Part shown: positions 16,278-26,492 of the stretch, piece after piece
Numbering within the stretch: position 1 is the stretch's first letter
Layout: every line of letters starts with the position of its first letter
NCBI RefSeq assembly: GCF_016888165.1
Contig: NZ_JACSWC010000349.1
Location: forward strand, 1-64,000
Length of the DNA: 64,000 bases
Direction of reading: 5' to 3'
Source: Halomicronema sp. CCY15110
GTDB taxonomy: Bacteria; Cyanobacteriota; Cyanobacteriia; Phormidesmidales; Phormidesmidaceae
Notes under the pieces: model-generated
What the model was told of the DNA's origin: nothing
The model's database searches: none
What the model saw: only the letters and a program-made list of their open reading frames with translations
Program-made: the position numbers and the translations under genes

Positions 16278-18164
16278 CTAGATTTGAGTAACTAGCTGCT
16301 CTTTCTCAGGCACGGTCGTGTACTCCGAGACGATACGACGGAACTCATCACCATCGATACTCTCTTTTTCAATCAAGAGGTCGACCAGGCGGTCAATGAC
16401 AGCTCGATTTTCTTGAATGAGTTGTTTGGTTTCGTCGTAGCAAGCATCAACAATCTGACGTACCTGCACATCAATGCGAGACGCAATGTTTTCCGAATAC
16501 TCGGAACGATTCATCCAATCGCGACCGAGGAAAACCTCGCCCTGAGAACTTTCTAGCGAAAGCGGTCCCAAGTCGGACATGCCGAACCGGGTGACCATTT
16601 GGCGGGCCATACCAGTTACCTGCTGCAAGTCGTTGCCTGCGCCGGTGGTTACTTCAGCATCGCCAAAGATGATGTCTTCAGCCGCGCGGCCCCCCAATGC
16701 GCCTTTGATACGAGCAAGGATTTGTGATCGAGAAATTAGCGTTTGGTCTTCGCTGGGCATAAACCAGGTCAAGCCTTGGGCTTGTCCCCGGGGAATCAGC
16801 GTCACTTTTTGGACAGGATCATGGGCTTTGACCAGGGTGCCGACGATCGCATGGCCGACTTCGTGATAAGCAATCAGGCGCTTACTCTTGCTGTCCACCA
16901 GCGGCGTTCCTTCCATCCCGGCAACGACCCGATCAACCGCGTCGTCAATCTCAGCCATGGTGATGGCTTCCTTACGCCGACGCGCGGTGAGAATCGCCGC
17001 TTCGTTCAGTAGGTTAGCCAGGTCAGCACCGGAGAAGCCGGGAGTCCGGCGAGCGATCGCATCTAGCGAAACGGTATCCGATAGCTTTTTATTGCGAGCG
17101 TGGACATCCAGAATCTCTAAGCGACCTTTGACATCCGGCGGATCGACCATGATTTGTCGGTCAAACCGACCCGGACGCAAGAGCGCGGAATCCAATACGT
17201 CGGCCCGGTTAGTGGCCGCAATGACGATGACGCCAGTGTTGCCTTCAAAACCATCCATTTCCGTGAGCAACTGGTTCAGGGTTTGCTCACGCTCATCGTT
17301 GCCGCCGCCGATGCCAGCGCCCCGCTGCCGACCCACAGCGTCGATCTCGTCGATGAAGATGATGCAGGGCGCGCTTTCCTTGGCCTTTTTGAACAGGTCC
17401 CGGACGCGAGAGGCACCAACCCCTACAAACATTTCGACAAACTCAGAACCGGAGATGGCGAAGAAGGGGACTCCCGCTTCACCCGCGATCGCTTTAGCCA
17501 ACAGGGTTTTACCCGTTCCCGGAGGGCCGACGAGGAGGACGCCTTTGGGAATGCGAGCGCCGACTGCAGTAAACCGCTCCGGCTTCTTCAAGAAAGTCAC
17601 CACTTCCTGCAGCTCTTCCTTCGCCTCTTCGATCCCAGCGACATCGTCGAACACGACGCCAGTCTTGGCTTCCATCATGAAGCGAGCCTTCGATTTGCCA
17701 AAGTTCATGGCTTGACCAGGGCCACCCGGCGCATTGTTGGAACGGCGGAACAAGAAGAACAGACCGCCAATCAGTAGGAAGGGGAACAACAAATTACCCA
17801 AGACGCCCCAAATCGCGCCGGTGCTGCGGGGAGGATGGGAATCTAGACTGACGTTGGCATCTTTAATGCGAGACACTAGCTCAGGGCTGTTCCCCGGCAG
17901 GTCTACACGCCAGCGCTGAACGCGATTATCGAGCTGAGTATCCATCGCTTCGACGATCGCGGTGCGACCGCCATCGTACAGATCAACGGCGATGACCCGG
18001 CCCGAATCCAAATAATCTAAAAAGCGGCCATAAGTCATCCGCGTGTTAGCGGCATTTTGACCAGAATCCATCATGTTGGTCGAAAATGTCCCCTGCCAGA
18101 AGAAAAATCCGATAACCAGGATGGGTAGCGCCCATAACAGGACGACTCTCCAAGAAAGTTTCAT
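16278..18164 (-). CDS. ftsH2: ATP-dependent zinc metalloprotease FtsH (FtsH2-like)
   Basis: Membrane-bound AAA+ protease. In cyanobacteria FtsH2 works with FtsH3 in the thylakoid to remove photodamaged D1 during photosystem II repair. Using the ATG at 18164 the protein has 628 residues. Membrane segments are at 8-25 and 118-140 with a lumenal domain between them. Walker A GPPGTGKT is at 213-220, Walker B IIFIDEID at 268-275, the second region of homology around [19 protein letters not shown], and the zinc site HEVGH at 434-438. The frame extends upstream to 18290, but [14 protein letters not shown] is the standard family N-terminus. Monocistronic with a terminator. Assignment to the FtsH2 paralogue rests on the N-terminus and length. 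Confidence 0.94.
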   Translation of the reverse strand: MKLSWRVVLLWALPILVIGFFFWQGTFSTNMMDSGQNAANTRMTYGRFLDYLDSGRVIAVDLYDGGRTAIVEAMDTQLDNRVQRWRVDLPGNSPELVSRIKDANVSLDSHPPRSTGAIWGVLGNLLFPFLLIGGLFFLFRRSNNAPGGPGQAMNFGKSKARFMMEAKTGVVFDDVAGIEEAKEELQEVVTFLKKPERFTAVGARIPKGVLLVGPPGTGKTLLAKAIAGEAGVPFFAISGSEFVEMFVGVGASRVRDLFKKAKESAPCIIFIDEIDAVGRQRGAGIGGGNDEREQTLNQLLTEMDGFEGNTGVIVIAATNRADVLDSALLRPGRFDRQIMVDPPDVKGRLEILDVHARNKKLSDTVSLDAIARRTPGFSGADLANLLNEAAILTARRRKEAITMAEIDDAVDRVVAGMEGTPLVDSKSKRLIAYHEVGHAIVGTLVKAHDPVQKVTLIPRGQAQGLTWFMPSEDQTLISRSQILARIKGALGGRAAEDIIFGDAEVTTGAGNDLQQVTGMARQMVTRFGMSDLGPLSLESSQGEVFLGRDWMNRSEYSENIASRIDVQVRQIVDACYDETKQLIQENRAVIDRLVDLLIEKESIDGDEFRRIVSEYTTVPEKEQLVTQI

Positions 18165-18474
18165 AACCAGGTGGCCTCTAATGCATCGTTCAACGACAAG
18201 ATCCTGTTGTCTGAGAACGTCTGGGTTCTCTGCAACATGTTTTCTTAAATATGACTCAATTGGACTGTAACCATCAGTAACCACTGCCAAGCAGCTAATA
18301 CTGCAGTCAAAAATATGAGTGTTAGTTAACTAAATTTAACGTAATTTCCCCAGAGTGATCAAATAGAGCGGTGTCAGGGTCGGATTGGCAGGTTTCCTAG
18401 CTCCGTCTCAGGCCGCTGTCAGTGGCTGTCTGTGACGGCTGAAGGATTTCCGGCCAGTGGCGCGATCGCGGGCA
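18165..18474. other. Intergenic region upstream of ftsH2
   Basis: About 310 bases between two minus-strand genes. An AT-rich patch near 18290-18350 is the probable ftsH2 promoter region, but I could not settle on a clear -35/-10 pair. Confidence 0.35.
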
Positions 18475-19575
18475 TTAAGACACGACTGGGAGCGTTGCGC
18501 CAAGTACGAGATGCCGGAGCACTTTGGGATCGTAGAAATACTCGCCGTGGGATTCGCCGCTGAGCTGCTTGAGGAGTGAGACTCGAAAGGAGGCCTCGCG
18601 GGAGATGAGTTTGGGAGCCACGGTGCCGTTAGGAAGGGGGACTTGGGAGCAAAACCAGTCTTGATGCGAGTAAAAGTCATCCCACTGCTCGATCAGGGGA
18701 TTGTCGAGACATTTCTTGATCTCTGAGGAAACCCAGGTGCTGACGGAGGTCGAGCTGGCGAGCGCACTGCCCCAGGTGACGAGGCAAATGGCGCGATCGC
18801 TGCGGGGTTGATAATCTGCCAAAAAGTCGGTCGCAATGAGGCAGCCTATGCTGTGGGCGACGATGGTGATGCGATCGTACGATGGCTCAGCCAGTACATT
18901 ATCGACCGCTTGCTTGAGTCGGGTGCGTAAGACGGCGCGACGGGGTGGCCGCCCTCGGCTCGACTCGTTTTGCAGGTAACGAACAAAAAAATCAATCAGA
19001 TCAATAATCAAACTGATGGAAGTCGGCAAGATGGCCAGCAGGGCACTGATGAGGAGCCAGAGCTGCCACCCCCACCCCTCGGTCGCCCAGGCGGTCATCC
19101 AGTTGAGTCCGCGTTGTAAGAATTCGATGGATTGCAGCGTATTTTGCTCCGCCAAGGAGGCCAACACCAGAATCACGATGCCGTAGTACCAAGCCGCTAC
19201 CAGCACCAAGATCACGCAGGACTGGATGAAGAAAATCGGCGAGATGCGAATAATTTTCCAGCCGCTGACCAGCATGTAGATAAACAGATTGAGGCCCCTG
19301 GCCAGTTTTTGGCGGGCATTTTTGGCACTGAGATGATCGACCAAGTCGTCCCAATAGACTTCATAAATATCCAGGGTCTTTTTCTCATCCTCGACCTGGC
19401 ACTGAAAGCGCTTACCCGCTTGTCCGGGAATTTTCACCGCTTGGGGATCGAGTGTGACCTCGACATCTTCGAGCAAGGTTAAGAGGCCAGGGGTTAAAAA
19501 ATTGTCGAGATAGAAGTCTTGGCACTCGCTGCCGAACCCCGGCACTAAAATGATGGCCTCTTTCATGGTTATCAA
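18475..19575 (-). CDS. Membrane-embedded alpha/beta-hydrolase-like protein
   Basis: 366 residues. It opens with EAIILVPGFGSE, the oxyanion-loop style of lipases. Two hydrophobic blocks at about 112-141 and 170-198 are inserted before the nucleophile elbow AHSIGCL (240-246, Ser242). The strand pattern around ITIVAHSIG supports a serine hydrolase fold. The acid and His cannot be assigned firmly. A hydrolase whose core is split by membrane helices suggests activity at a membrane, perhaps on lipid or acyl substrates (inference). The start could also be the ATG three codons later (MKEAII). No operon partner. Confidence 0.72.
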   Translation of the reverse strand: MITMKEAIILVPGFGSECQDFYLDNFLTPGLLTLLEDVEVTLDPQAVKIPGQAGKRFQCQVEDEKKTLDIYEVYWDDLVDHLSAKNARQKLARGLNLFIYMLVSGWKIIRISPIFFIQSCVILVLVAAWYYGIVILVLASLAEQNTLQSIEFLQRGLNWMTAWATEGWGWQLWLLISALLAILPTSISLIIDLIDFFVRYLQNESSRGRPPRRAVLRTRLKQAVDNVLAEPSYDRITIVAHSIGCLIATDFLADYQPRSDRAICLVTWGSALASSTSVSTWVSSEIKKCLDNPLIEQWDDFYSHQDWFCSQVPLPNGTVAPKLISREASFRVSLLKQLSGESHGEYFYDPKVLRHLVLGATLPVVS

Positions 19576-19854
19576 GCGTTGGAGTAAATCAATGTGGTTT
19601 GATGTTGACGCAATCTGAAGAGGATATTGCTGGGCTGTTGTGCTTCTTTAAAACTTGCAAGGGCGGATGATGTGATTCGCCAGAGTGATTGTGCATCCCG
19701 GCGCTGGGGGTAAAGAAAAGTTGGATCTACGGTCGGGCCGCCGCTTCAGCAAGTCTGACTGGTTGGGGTGCGGGATTGGGAGTGAGCATATATAGTAAGG
19801 GGACTTTTTAGATCATCAGCACTAATGGCGTTGATGTCGCGTTGCTGACTGCCC

Positions 19855-21150
19855 ATGACTGCCTCCCCCATTAGCTCAAATCCCGAAGACCTGAGCAATA
19901 ACAAATTGCAGCCGAGCGATCGCGCGTTTCATGACTGGTATCGATTTGTGCTGTCGTATCCGCCGCATTTGGTGCGCCACTATATCCATCAGTTTGAGCT
20001 GGGAACTGATGCCACGGTTTTAGACCCGTTTTGCGGCACGGGCACCACCATTGTGGAAGCCAAAAAGCTGGGGTTGGCCTCGGTGGGGGTGGAAGCGGTG
20101 CCCATGTCGCAGCTTGCCTGTCGCACCAAGGTGCAATGGCAGGTGGATTTAGCCACTGTGGAGGTAGCACGACAGCAGGTGACGCAGACAGCGGCATCAC
20201 GGCTGGAGGCGACGCCGTGGCTGGGGTTTACGCCGGAGCAGCAGGCGATTGTGGTGAAAAATTCCATCAGCGATCGCCCGCTCCATCAATGTTTGGTGCT
20301 GAAGCAGGCGATCGCCACCGTGACCGATCCAGCGATTAAGGATCTTTTTAATCTGGCATTGGCATACGTCGCCGTTCACGAAGCGAGTAATTTGAAGTTT
20401 GGGCCAGAAGTCGGTATTCGGCGGCGCAAGCGAGAAGACGTGGCGGTGCTGGACTGCTGGCAAGCAAAAGTCGCGAAAATGATGCAGGATTTAGCGGATT
20501 ACCGTGATTTTGTGACGGTATCTGCCGAGTGCCATCGGGGCGATGCGCGATCGCTGCGATCGCTCCTCGAACCACAATCCATCGACGCCATTATCACCTC
20601 GCCCCCCTACCCCAACGAAAAGGACTACACCCGCACGACCCGATTGGAGTCCGTGCTGCTGGGCTTTTTGCAAAACAAGCAAGACTTGCGAGCCTTCAAA
20701 CAGGCGCTGATTCGGTCGAACACGCGCAATGTCTACAAAGTTGACGACGACGATCGCGTGCTGACGGCGGAAAGTCCGGTCACTTATCTGGCCGATGCGA
20801 TCGAAGCCCGCCGTCTGGAATTGCAAAAAACATCCGGGTTTGAGCGACTGTATCATCGCGTCACCAGCCTGTACTTCGGAGGTATGAAGCGGCATTTTCA
20901 AGCATTGCAGCCCGCCTTGAAGCCAGGGGCACAGTTGGCCTACGTGGTGGGGGATCAGGCGTCCTTTTTTCAAATCATGATTCGCACGGGGGAACTGCTG
21001 GAAGAAATTGCCGCCGAGGTGGGGTACCAAGTGCAAGGGCGCGATTTATTTCGGACGCGGGTGGCCACGGCCACAGGGGCGCAGCTCCGCGAAGAGGTGG
21101 TGCTGCTCACTTGGACAGGCCAGCCGCAGCAACGACAGTATTTTGTTTGA
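19855..21150 (+). CDS. Orphan DNA methyltransferase (SPPY type)
   Basis: 431 residues. Motif I for S-adenosylmethionine, DPFCGTGTT, is at 57-65 and the catalytic TSPPYPNEKDY at 248-258. The SPPY form is typical of N4-cytosine methyltransferases, though N6-adenine enzymes share the motif. Motif I lies before motif IV, with nearly 190 residues in between, while many enzymes with a DPFxGSGTT motif have the reverse order. There is no restriction endonuclease gene next to it, so it looks solitary. Cyanobacteria commonly carry conserved solitary N4-cytosine methyltransferases (for example the GGCC-specific enzyme of Synechocystis); equivalence to that enzyme is a guess. The ATG at 19855 has no obvious Shine-Dalgarno site. 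Confidence 0.85.
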   Translation: MTASPISSNPEDLSNNKLQPSDRAFHDWYRFVLSYPPHLVRHYIHQFELGTDATVLDPFCGTGTTIVEAKKLGLASVGVEAVPMSQLACRTKVQWQVDLATVEVARQQVTQTAASRLEATPWLGFTPEQQAIVVKNSISDRPLHQCLVLKQAIATVTDPAIKDLFNLALAYVAVHEASNLKFGPEVGIRRRKREDVAVLDCWQAKVAKMMQDLADYRDFVTVSAECHRGDARSLRSLLEPQSIDAIITSPPYPNEKDYTRTTRLESVLLGFLQNKQDLRAFKQALIRSNTRNVYKVDDDDRVLTAESPVTYLADAIEARRLELQKTSGFERLYHRVTSLYFGGMKRHFQALQPALKPGAQLAYVVGDQASFFQIMIRTGELLEEIAAEVGYQVQGRDLFRTRVATATGAQLREEVVLLTWTGQPQQRQYFV

Positions 21151-21312
21151 AGCAGCGACTGGTTTCAGAAACGCTTGGATGCAGTCAGTGCCGATCTCGT
21201 CCGCCACGCTGGGGGTTTGGTAAAGGATTGAGCTTTCCAATCCCACCGAGGCCAGGGAAGGCGTCACAAACCGTTATCCTAGTCAACAGAGCAGCCGACC
21301 TCTAGGAGTGGC

Positions 21313-22530
21313 ATGGATACCAAAGCGTTTAAGCGATCGCTGAATCAATCAGACAAGTATTTCCGCAAGAGTTTGGGGCATGGCGAGCATGTCGCTGACC
21401 AGATGAAAACGGAATATCAGAGCAGCCTGATTCAGAGAATCCGTGACAACAACCATGTGCTGACTGAGGGCGAGGTCACCATTCATCTGGCGAAATCCTT
21501 CGGCTTTTGCTGGGGGGTGGAGCGGGCGGTGGCCATGGCCTACGAAACGCGGCAGCACTTTCCCACCGAGCGCATTTGGATTACGAACGAAATTATCCAC
21601 AATCCAGGGGTGAATCAGCGGCTGCGAGACATGAACGTCCACTTTATTGAACTGGTAGACGGGCAAAAAGATTTCACCGTCGTGGGCGAAGGGGACGTGG
21701 TGATTTTGCCCGCCTTCGGCGCGAGCGTGCAGGAAATGCAGTTGCTGAACGATCGCGGCTGCACCATTGTCGATACCACTTGTCCTTGGGTCTCGAAGGT
21801 GTGGAATACGGTCGAGAAGCACAAGAAAAAAGACCATACCTCCATCATCCACGGCAAGTACAAGCATGAGGAAACCGTCGCCACCAGCTCTTTTGCGAAG
21901 ACGTATCTGGTAGTGCTGAATCTGGACGAAGCCCAGTACGTGGCGGACTATATTTTGCACAGTGGCAATCGCGACGAATTTCTTGCCAAGTTCCAGAACG
22001 CCCACTCCGAGGGCTTTGATCCCGATATCGATCTGGAGCGCATTGGCGTGGCCAATCAAACCACCATGCTGAAGGGGGAAACGGAAGCGATCGGCAAGCT
22101 GTTTGAAAAAACGATGCTGCAAAAGTATGGGCCACTCGAACTCAACGATCATTTCCTGGCGTTTAACACTATCTGCGATGCCACTCAAGAGCGGCAAGAT
22201 GCCATGTTTGAGCTGGTGGATGAAACCGTTGATCTGATGCTGGTGATTGGCGGTTACAACTCTTCCAACACGACTCACTTGCAGGAAATTGCGATCGAGC
22301 GCAATATTCCCTCCTACCACATTGATGGGCCAGAGCGGATTGGGCCGGATAACCGAATTGAGCACAAGCAGCTACACGGTGAGCTGATGGTGACGGAAAA
22401 TTGGCTGCCGGCTGGACCGATCGCGGTTGGGGTCACTTCAGGCGCGTCTACTCCAGATCGGGCGGTGGAAGCCGCGATCGAACGCATCTTTCAGCTCAAA
22501 GGGGTGACAAATTTGGTGGCGGCGGGCTGA
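21313..22530 (+). CDS. ispH: 4-hydroxy-3-methylbut-2-enyl diphosphate reductase
   Basis: Last step of the methylerythritol phosphate pathway: reduces HMBPP to IPP and DMAPP using a [4Fe-4S] cluster. The three cluster cysteines are Cys66 (FGFCWGV), Cys157 (TTCPWV) and Cys288 (TICDAT). Length 405, the long cyanobacterial/plastid-type form with an N-terminal extension of about 50 residues. The ATG has AGGAG upstream (21304-21308). Supplies isoprenoid for carotenoids, chlorophyll phytyl and quinones. Monocistronic. Confidence 0.97.
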   Translation: MDTKAFKRSLNQSDKYFRKSLGHGEHVADQMKTEYQSSLIQRIRDNNHVLTEGEVTIHLAKSFGFCWGVERAVAMAYETRQHFPTERIWITNEIIHNPGVNQRLRDMNVHFIELVDGQKDFTVVGEGDVVILPAFGASVQEMQLLNDRGCTIVDTTCPWVSKVWNTVEKHKKKDHTSIIHGKYKHEETVATSSFAKTYLVVLNLDEAQYVADYILHSGNRDEFLAKFQNAHSEGFDPDIDLERIGVANQTTMLKGETEAIGKLFEKTMLQKYGPLELNDHFLAFNTICDATQERQDAMFELVDETVDLMLVIGGYNSSNTTHLQEIAIERNIPSYHIDGPERIGPDNRIEHKQLHGELMVTENWLPAGPIAVGVTSGASTPDRAVEAAIERIFQLKGVTNLVAAG

Positions 22531-22652
22531 TAGCTTTTAGGTAACCGTCGCCCTGTTGTGTCTTCACGTTGGCGCATCCCGACATGCTGGGAGGTGGTGA
22601 TTGCTGATGCATCAGTCGACTCCCAGCGTTGCCAGTGGCGGTTCATCATGGC

Positions 22653-24260
22653 TTATGTGAGTGCTTCCGCTGCTGCTTCCTCGGTTTCGGAGTCTTCCAA
22701 CAGGGATTCCAGCAGCGGCTCAATTTCTTCTTTGAGATAACCAGCGCGGATAAATTGGGCGTAGGTATCGGCTTCGATCGCCACCAAGCTTTCGTTCAAG
22801 CGATCGATCACAATTCTCGATAGTTCTGGATGGTCACGCTGCATGACGGTCATTTCTTCTTGAATTACTTCCAGCTGGCCTTCTACTAATGCCATTTGAT
22901 AGTCGCAGTACTCGGCATCGACAGAGTTACTCTTTTTAACGTCCTTCAGTTCATCCATCACGCGGTTAAGAGCAACGCGCCGGGCAATTTTTTGAATGAA
23001 TGCTTGCCGCAGGGGTTGATCACCCAGCAAGTTGAGAAACTGTAGCAGGGGCTTGGTAGTCAACCCTTGCACCAGCAGCGTAAAGAGCATGACCCCAAAA
23101 ATAATGGCGATAATGTCTTCCCGCTCCGGCAGCGACTCTGGCACACTCAATGCCAGTGCCACCGATACCGACCCTCGGAGTCCGCCCCACCAGAGCACCA
23201 CTTGATTGGATAATTCAATGTTGGACTTACCCCACCAGTTACTGATGGCACTAAGGCCAAAAATGCTGATCGCCCGGGCCAAAATCATCACCGCGATCGC
23301 AATCAAAATCGTATTGAGGTTGTCAATCAGGCCATCGAAAATCACCTGATCGCCGATCAGCAAAAATACGATTGAGTTCACGAAAAAGGCGACAAAATCC
23401 CAAAATTCCGACACCGATAACCGGGTGCGGGGACTCATGCCAATGCGGGAGCCAAAGTTTCCCAAAATCAGGCCGGTGGTGACGACGGCAATGACCCCAG
23501 AGCCGCCCAATTCTTCAGCCACCAGATAAGTGCCGTAGGCCGAAACTAAAGTCAAAGACTGTTCCACCAGGGGCAGGTCAAACCGCTGGGTCAGGTACGA
23601 AATGCCAAACCCAATCAGACCGCCAATGCTGAGGCCAATACCCACAAACACCAAAAAGCGGGAGATCGTCACGGGGATATCAAACTGCTCGATGCCCAGG
23701 GCAATTCCCAACAGCAAGTTGTACGCCACCACCGCGACGCCGTCGTTAAAGAGACTCTCCCCTTCCATCAGGGTGGTGAGCCGTTTGCCGACCCCCAGTT
23801 CCCGAAACAGCGCGACCACCGAAACGGGATCGGTGGCCGATAATCCGGCTCCGACTAATAACGCCGTGGCTAATGAAGCTCCGGCAAACTGCTGTAATCC
23901 CAGAAACAGACCGCCGACACAGATCACGACCCCGACGATCGCAAACAAGCCGATCGGCAACCAATCACGCTTGAGGTTCGACCACTTGATATTCCACGCC
24001 GCTTCAAACAAGAGGGGCGGCAAAAAGATGAAGAGAATCAACTCCGGGGACAGGTTGATTAGCCGCACGTCTAGCGTGGCCAAGCCTAAGCCGACCAACA
24101 GCAACAGCAGCGTGTAGGGAATGTTGCGCAACCAGCTCAGCGCTCGGGAGAGCGTCGCGACCCCCAGCGAGACCGACAATACCAGTAAAAATTGCCGCAA
24201 CCCTTCCTCAATCAGAGGATCTTTCAACGCGGCTTCGACCATCAGGATAGGAAAGTGCAT
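22653..24260 (-). CDS. Na+/H+ antiporter, CPA1 (NhaP-like) family
   Basis: 535 residues with about 12 hydrophobic segments up to residue 420. The transport motifs are SATDPVSVV (Asp144) and GESLFNDGVAVV (Asn172-Asp173), as in NhaP/NHE antiporters. RGSVSVALALSVP lies in a later helix. A C-terminal cytoplasmic tail of about 110 residues is helical and acidic, ending in a run of Glu. Known relatives exchange Na+ for H+ at the plasma or thylakoid membrane for salt and pH homeostasis. Convergent with ispH. The exact paralogue cannot be named. Confidence 0.9.
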   Translation of the reverse strand: MHFPILMVEAALKDPLIEEGLRQFLLVLSVSLGVATLSRALSWLRNIPYTLLLLLVGLGLATLDVRLINLSPELILFIFLPPLLFEAAWNIKWSNLKRDWLPIGLFAIVGVVICVGGLFLGLQQFAGASLATALLVGAGLSATDPVSVVALFRELGVGKRLTTLMEGESLFNDGVAVVAYNLLLGIALGIEQFDIPVTISRFLVFVGIGLSIGGLIGFGISYLTQRFDLPLVEQSLTLVSAYGTYLVAEELGGSGVIAVVTTGLILGNFGSRIGMSPRTRLSVSEFWDFVAFFVNSIVFLLIGDQVIFDGLIDNLNTILIAIAVMILARAISIFGLSAISNWWGKSNIELSNQVVLWWGGLRGSVSVALALSVPESLPEREDIIAIIFGVMLFTLLVQGLTTKPLLQFLNLLGDQPLRQAFIQKIARRVALNRVMDELKDVKKSNSVDAEYCDYQMALVEGQLEVIQEEMTVMQRDHPELSRIVIDRLNESLVAIEADTYAQFIRAGYLKEEIEPLLESLLEDSETEEAAAEALT

Positions 24261-24364
24261 AGTGCCGGCGGGGTGATAAAACTGCCACTAAAGACCTTAC
24301 CTTACTGCTAGTTGCCGTGAATGCGCCGATCAGTTTGCCCCGCAGCTGACGACTGCTCAAGGCG

Positions 24365-26128
24365 CTAACCTTGCCGCAATTTTTTTGCCTGTTTCAACAG
24401 GGAATCGGCGAAGGACAGAGCCTCTTGATGGGTTTGGCCACCAGCCAGTTGGGCCAACTCATCGCGTCGCATGGCGTCGTCTAGTGGGGTGACTCGGACG
24501 ACGGTGCGGACTTGGTCGCTGGCCTCGTCGGTACCCTGGGCGCGTGATTTACGCTTTTTGCCACCGCTGGCCAAGGCGGGCTCAATCACTTCTTTGCCGA
24601 CCCGGAAGTGGGCGTCGGCCATGGCGGCGACCATGGGTTGGTGGGTGACACAGAGTACCTGCTGCGATCGCCCTAATTGGTGCAGTTTTTCCGCGATCGC
24701 TTGGGCCACCCGCCCGGAGACTCCGACATCCACCTCGTCAAACACCAGAGTATTGACCACGTCGAGTTGCGAGAGGCAGGCTTTGAGCGCTAACAAAAAG
24801 CGACTCATTTCGCCCCCCGAAGCCGTTTCTGCCAACGGCTGCAACGGTTCCCCCGGATTCGGGCTGAACAGAAATTGCATCTTGTCAGCGCCCAATGCCG
24901 TTGGCTCGGCGGGGGCGATCGCAACTTTAAACTGCACGCGCTCCATCGCCAGCGGCTTCAACTCTTCCACCAGTTGCTGCTCCAAGGTTTTGGCAGCCTT
25001 TTGCCGGAGTTTGGTGAGCTGCTCACAGCTTTTAGACAAGGTAGTTTGGGCCTTTTCGTAAGCGGTTTCCAGCGCTTCGAGCGATTGCCCCTCCCCATTC
25101 AAGAGTTCCAAAGACGCCTGAATTTCCTGGACATAGTCAATCAGGTCGGGCAGGGTTTTGCCATATTTGCGCGTCAGTTGCTTGAGTTGACTGATCCGCG
25201 CCTGCACATCTTGCAAGCGCTGGGGATCGGTTTCCACATCTTCGCCGTAAGCGTTGATCTGCCGTCCCGCTTCTTCCACTTGCGCGAGGGCATCATTTAC
25301 CAAATCTAAGATGGGCTCCACGGTGTTGTCGTATTGCAGCATATCTTCGAGGGTTTGGGTAGCCCGCCCGAGCAGATCAGCGCAAGCTGCACTCTCTTGG
25401 TCGCTTTCGTACAAAAACTGGTAAACCTGATAGCTTTGCTGCTGCAATTCCACTGCATGGCTGAGCCGCTGCTGCTCTTGTTCGAGTTGGGTGAGTTCTT
25501 CCGGGTCTTCCAGACCCACAGCACTGAGTTCCTGCCACTGATAGTCAAACAGGTCGAGCTGTTCTTGGCGCTGTTGTTCGGCCCGGCGGCGACGGTCAAG
25601 CTGGGTCTTGGCCTCAGTCATGGCGGCAAAATCTGCTGCTACCACCTGACGCTGTTGAGCGATCGCCTCGCCGCCCACGCCATCCACCCATTGGAGCTGC
25701 ATTTGGGGATCGCCGACTTGCAGGGTTTGCCCTTGGGCGGTGATTTCCACCAGGTGCAACCGGAGCGCCTCGACTTGGGGCTTGTTGACGTTGACGCCGT
25801 TGAGTCGAGAGCGGCTGCGGACCGTGTTTTTGCCAGCGGTCAGTTCACGGACGCAGACCAAGCGATCGCCCTCCACGGGAACGTCGTTCTCGGTCAGCCA
25901 GGCGCGGGTGCGATCGGTAATCACAAACGTCGCTTCAATTACGCCCCGCTTTTCACCGGAGCGGATCATCCGCTGACTGACGCGCCCCCCCAGCACGGCA
26001 TCCAGCGCATCGAGCATGATGGATTTGCCCGCCCCGGTTTCCCCTGTCAGCACGTTCAGCCCGGCTTGTAAATCCAGAGCCAAGTGGTCAATCAGGGCAA
26101 AATTCTCGATTTTGAGGGCGACCAGCAT
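24365..26128 (-). CDS. recN: DNA repair protein RecN
   Basis: SMC-like ATPase in double-strand-break repair. Walker A GETGAGKS at residues 29-36 follows ENFALIDHLALDLQAGLNVLTG. A long Gln/Glu/Leu-rich coiled coil spans about 150-390. The C-terminal lobe has the ABC signature TASGGEMSRFLLALK, Walker B TLVFDEVDVGVSG and VTHQPMVAAMA. A basic low-complexity insertion (SGGKKRKSRAQGTDEA, near 530) splits the last beta region and is absent from many RecN proteins. Start ATG at 26128. Monocistronic. Confidence 0.96.
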   Translation of the reverse strand: MLVALKIENFALIDHLALDLQAGLNVLTGETGAGKSIMLDALDAVLGGRVSQRMIRSGEKRGVIEATFVITDRTRAWLTENDVPVEGDRLVCVRELTAGKNTVRSRSRLNGVNVNKPQVEALRLHLVEITAQGQTLQVGDPQMQLQWVDGVGGEAIAQQRQVVAADFAAMTEAKTQLDRRRRAEQQRQEQLDLFDYQWQELSAVGLEDPEELTQLEQEQQRLSHAVELQQQSYQVYQFLYESDQESAACADLLGRATQTLEDMLQYDNTVEPILDLVNDALAQVEEAGRQINAYGEDVETDPQRLQDVQARISQLKQLTRKYGKTLPDLIDYVQEIQASLELLNGEGQSLEALETAYEKAQTTLSKSCEQLTKLRQKAAKTLEQQLVEELKPLAMERVQFKVAIAPAEPTALGADKMQFLFSPNPGEPLQPLAETASGGEMSRFLLALKACLSQLDVVNTLVFDEVDVGVSGRVAQAIAEKLHQLGRSQQVLCVTHQPMVAAMADAHFRVGKEVIEPALASGGKKRKSRAQGTDEASDQVRTVVRVTPLDDAMRRDELAQLAGGQTHQEALSFADSLLKQAKKLRQG

Positions 26129-26492
26129 GGGCGATTTACACAGTTCTTAAAAGGGGGCAGGGAATCAAGACTCGCCAATATTATCCGACGGGATTTGGTA
26201 GAACCGCAACGCACTCGGTTTAATGGTCTGGGTGGGACTTCATGACCGCTGCGGTTTCCCTAACCCTCACAGTGTACGCAGTTGTGGATGGCGGGGGCAT
26301 GTCATTGCGGATTACCGCCAACAGAGAGTGGAAGGTTGCCGCAGGTCGCGAAGATCGGGGCTCACACCGCCGTTGCCAACCGCATTGTGGTGCATCGGGG
26401 TCATCTTAATCTATCGCACACGGGTACAAACGAACCAAATCACCTCGGCGGTGGGTTTTTCCTACCCATCGTTCGGCCCGTAACTCACTACA
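26129..26492. other. Divergent intergenic region
   Basis: About 360 bases between recN and the UbiB-like gene. A plus-strand TACAAT at 26489-26494 overlaps the annotated ATG of the downstream gene, which bears on its start choice. No RNA gene recognised. Confidence 0.4.
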
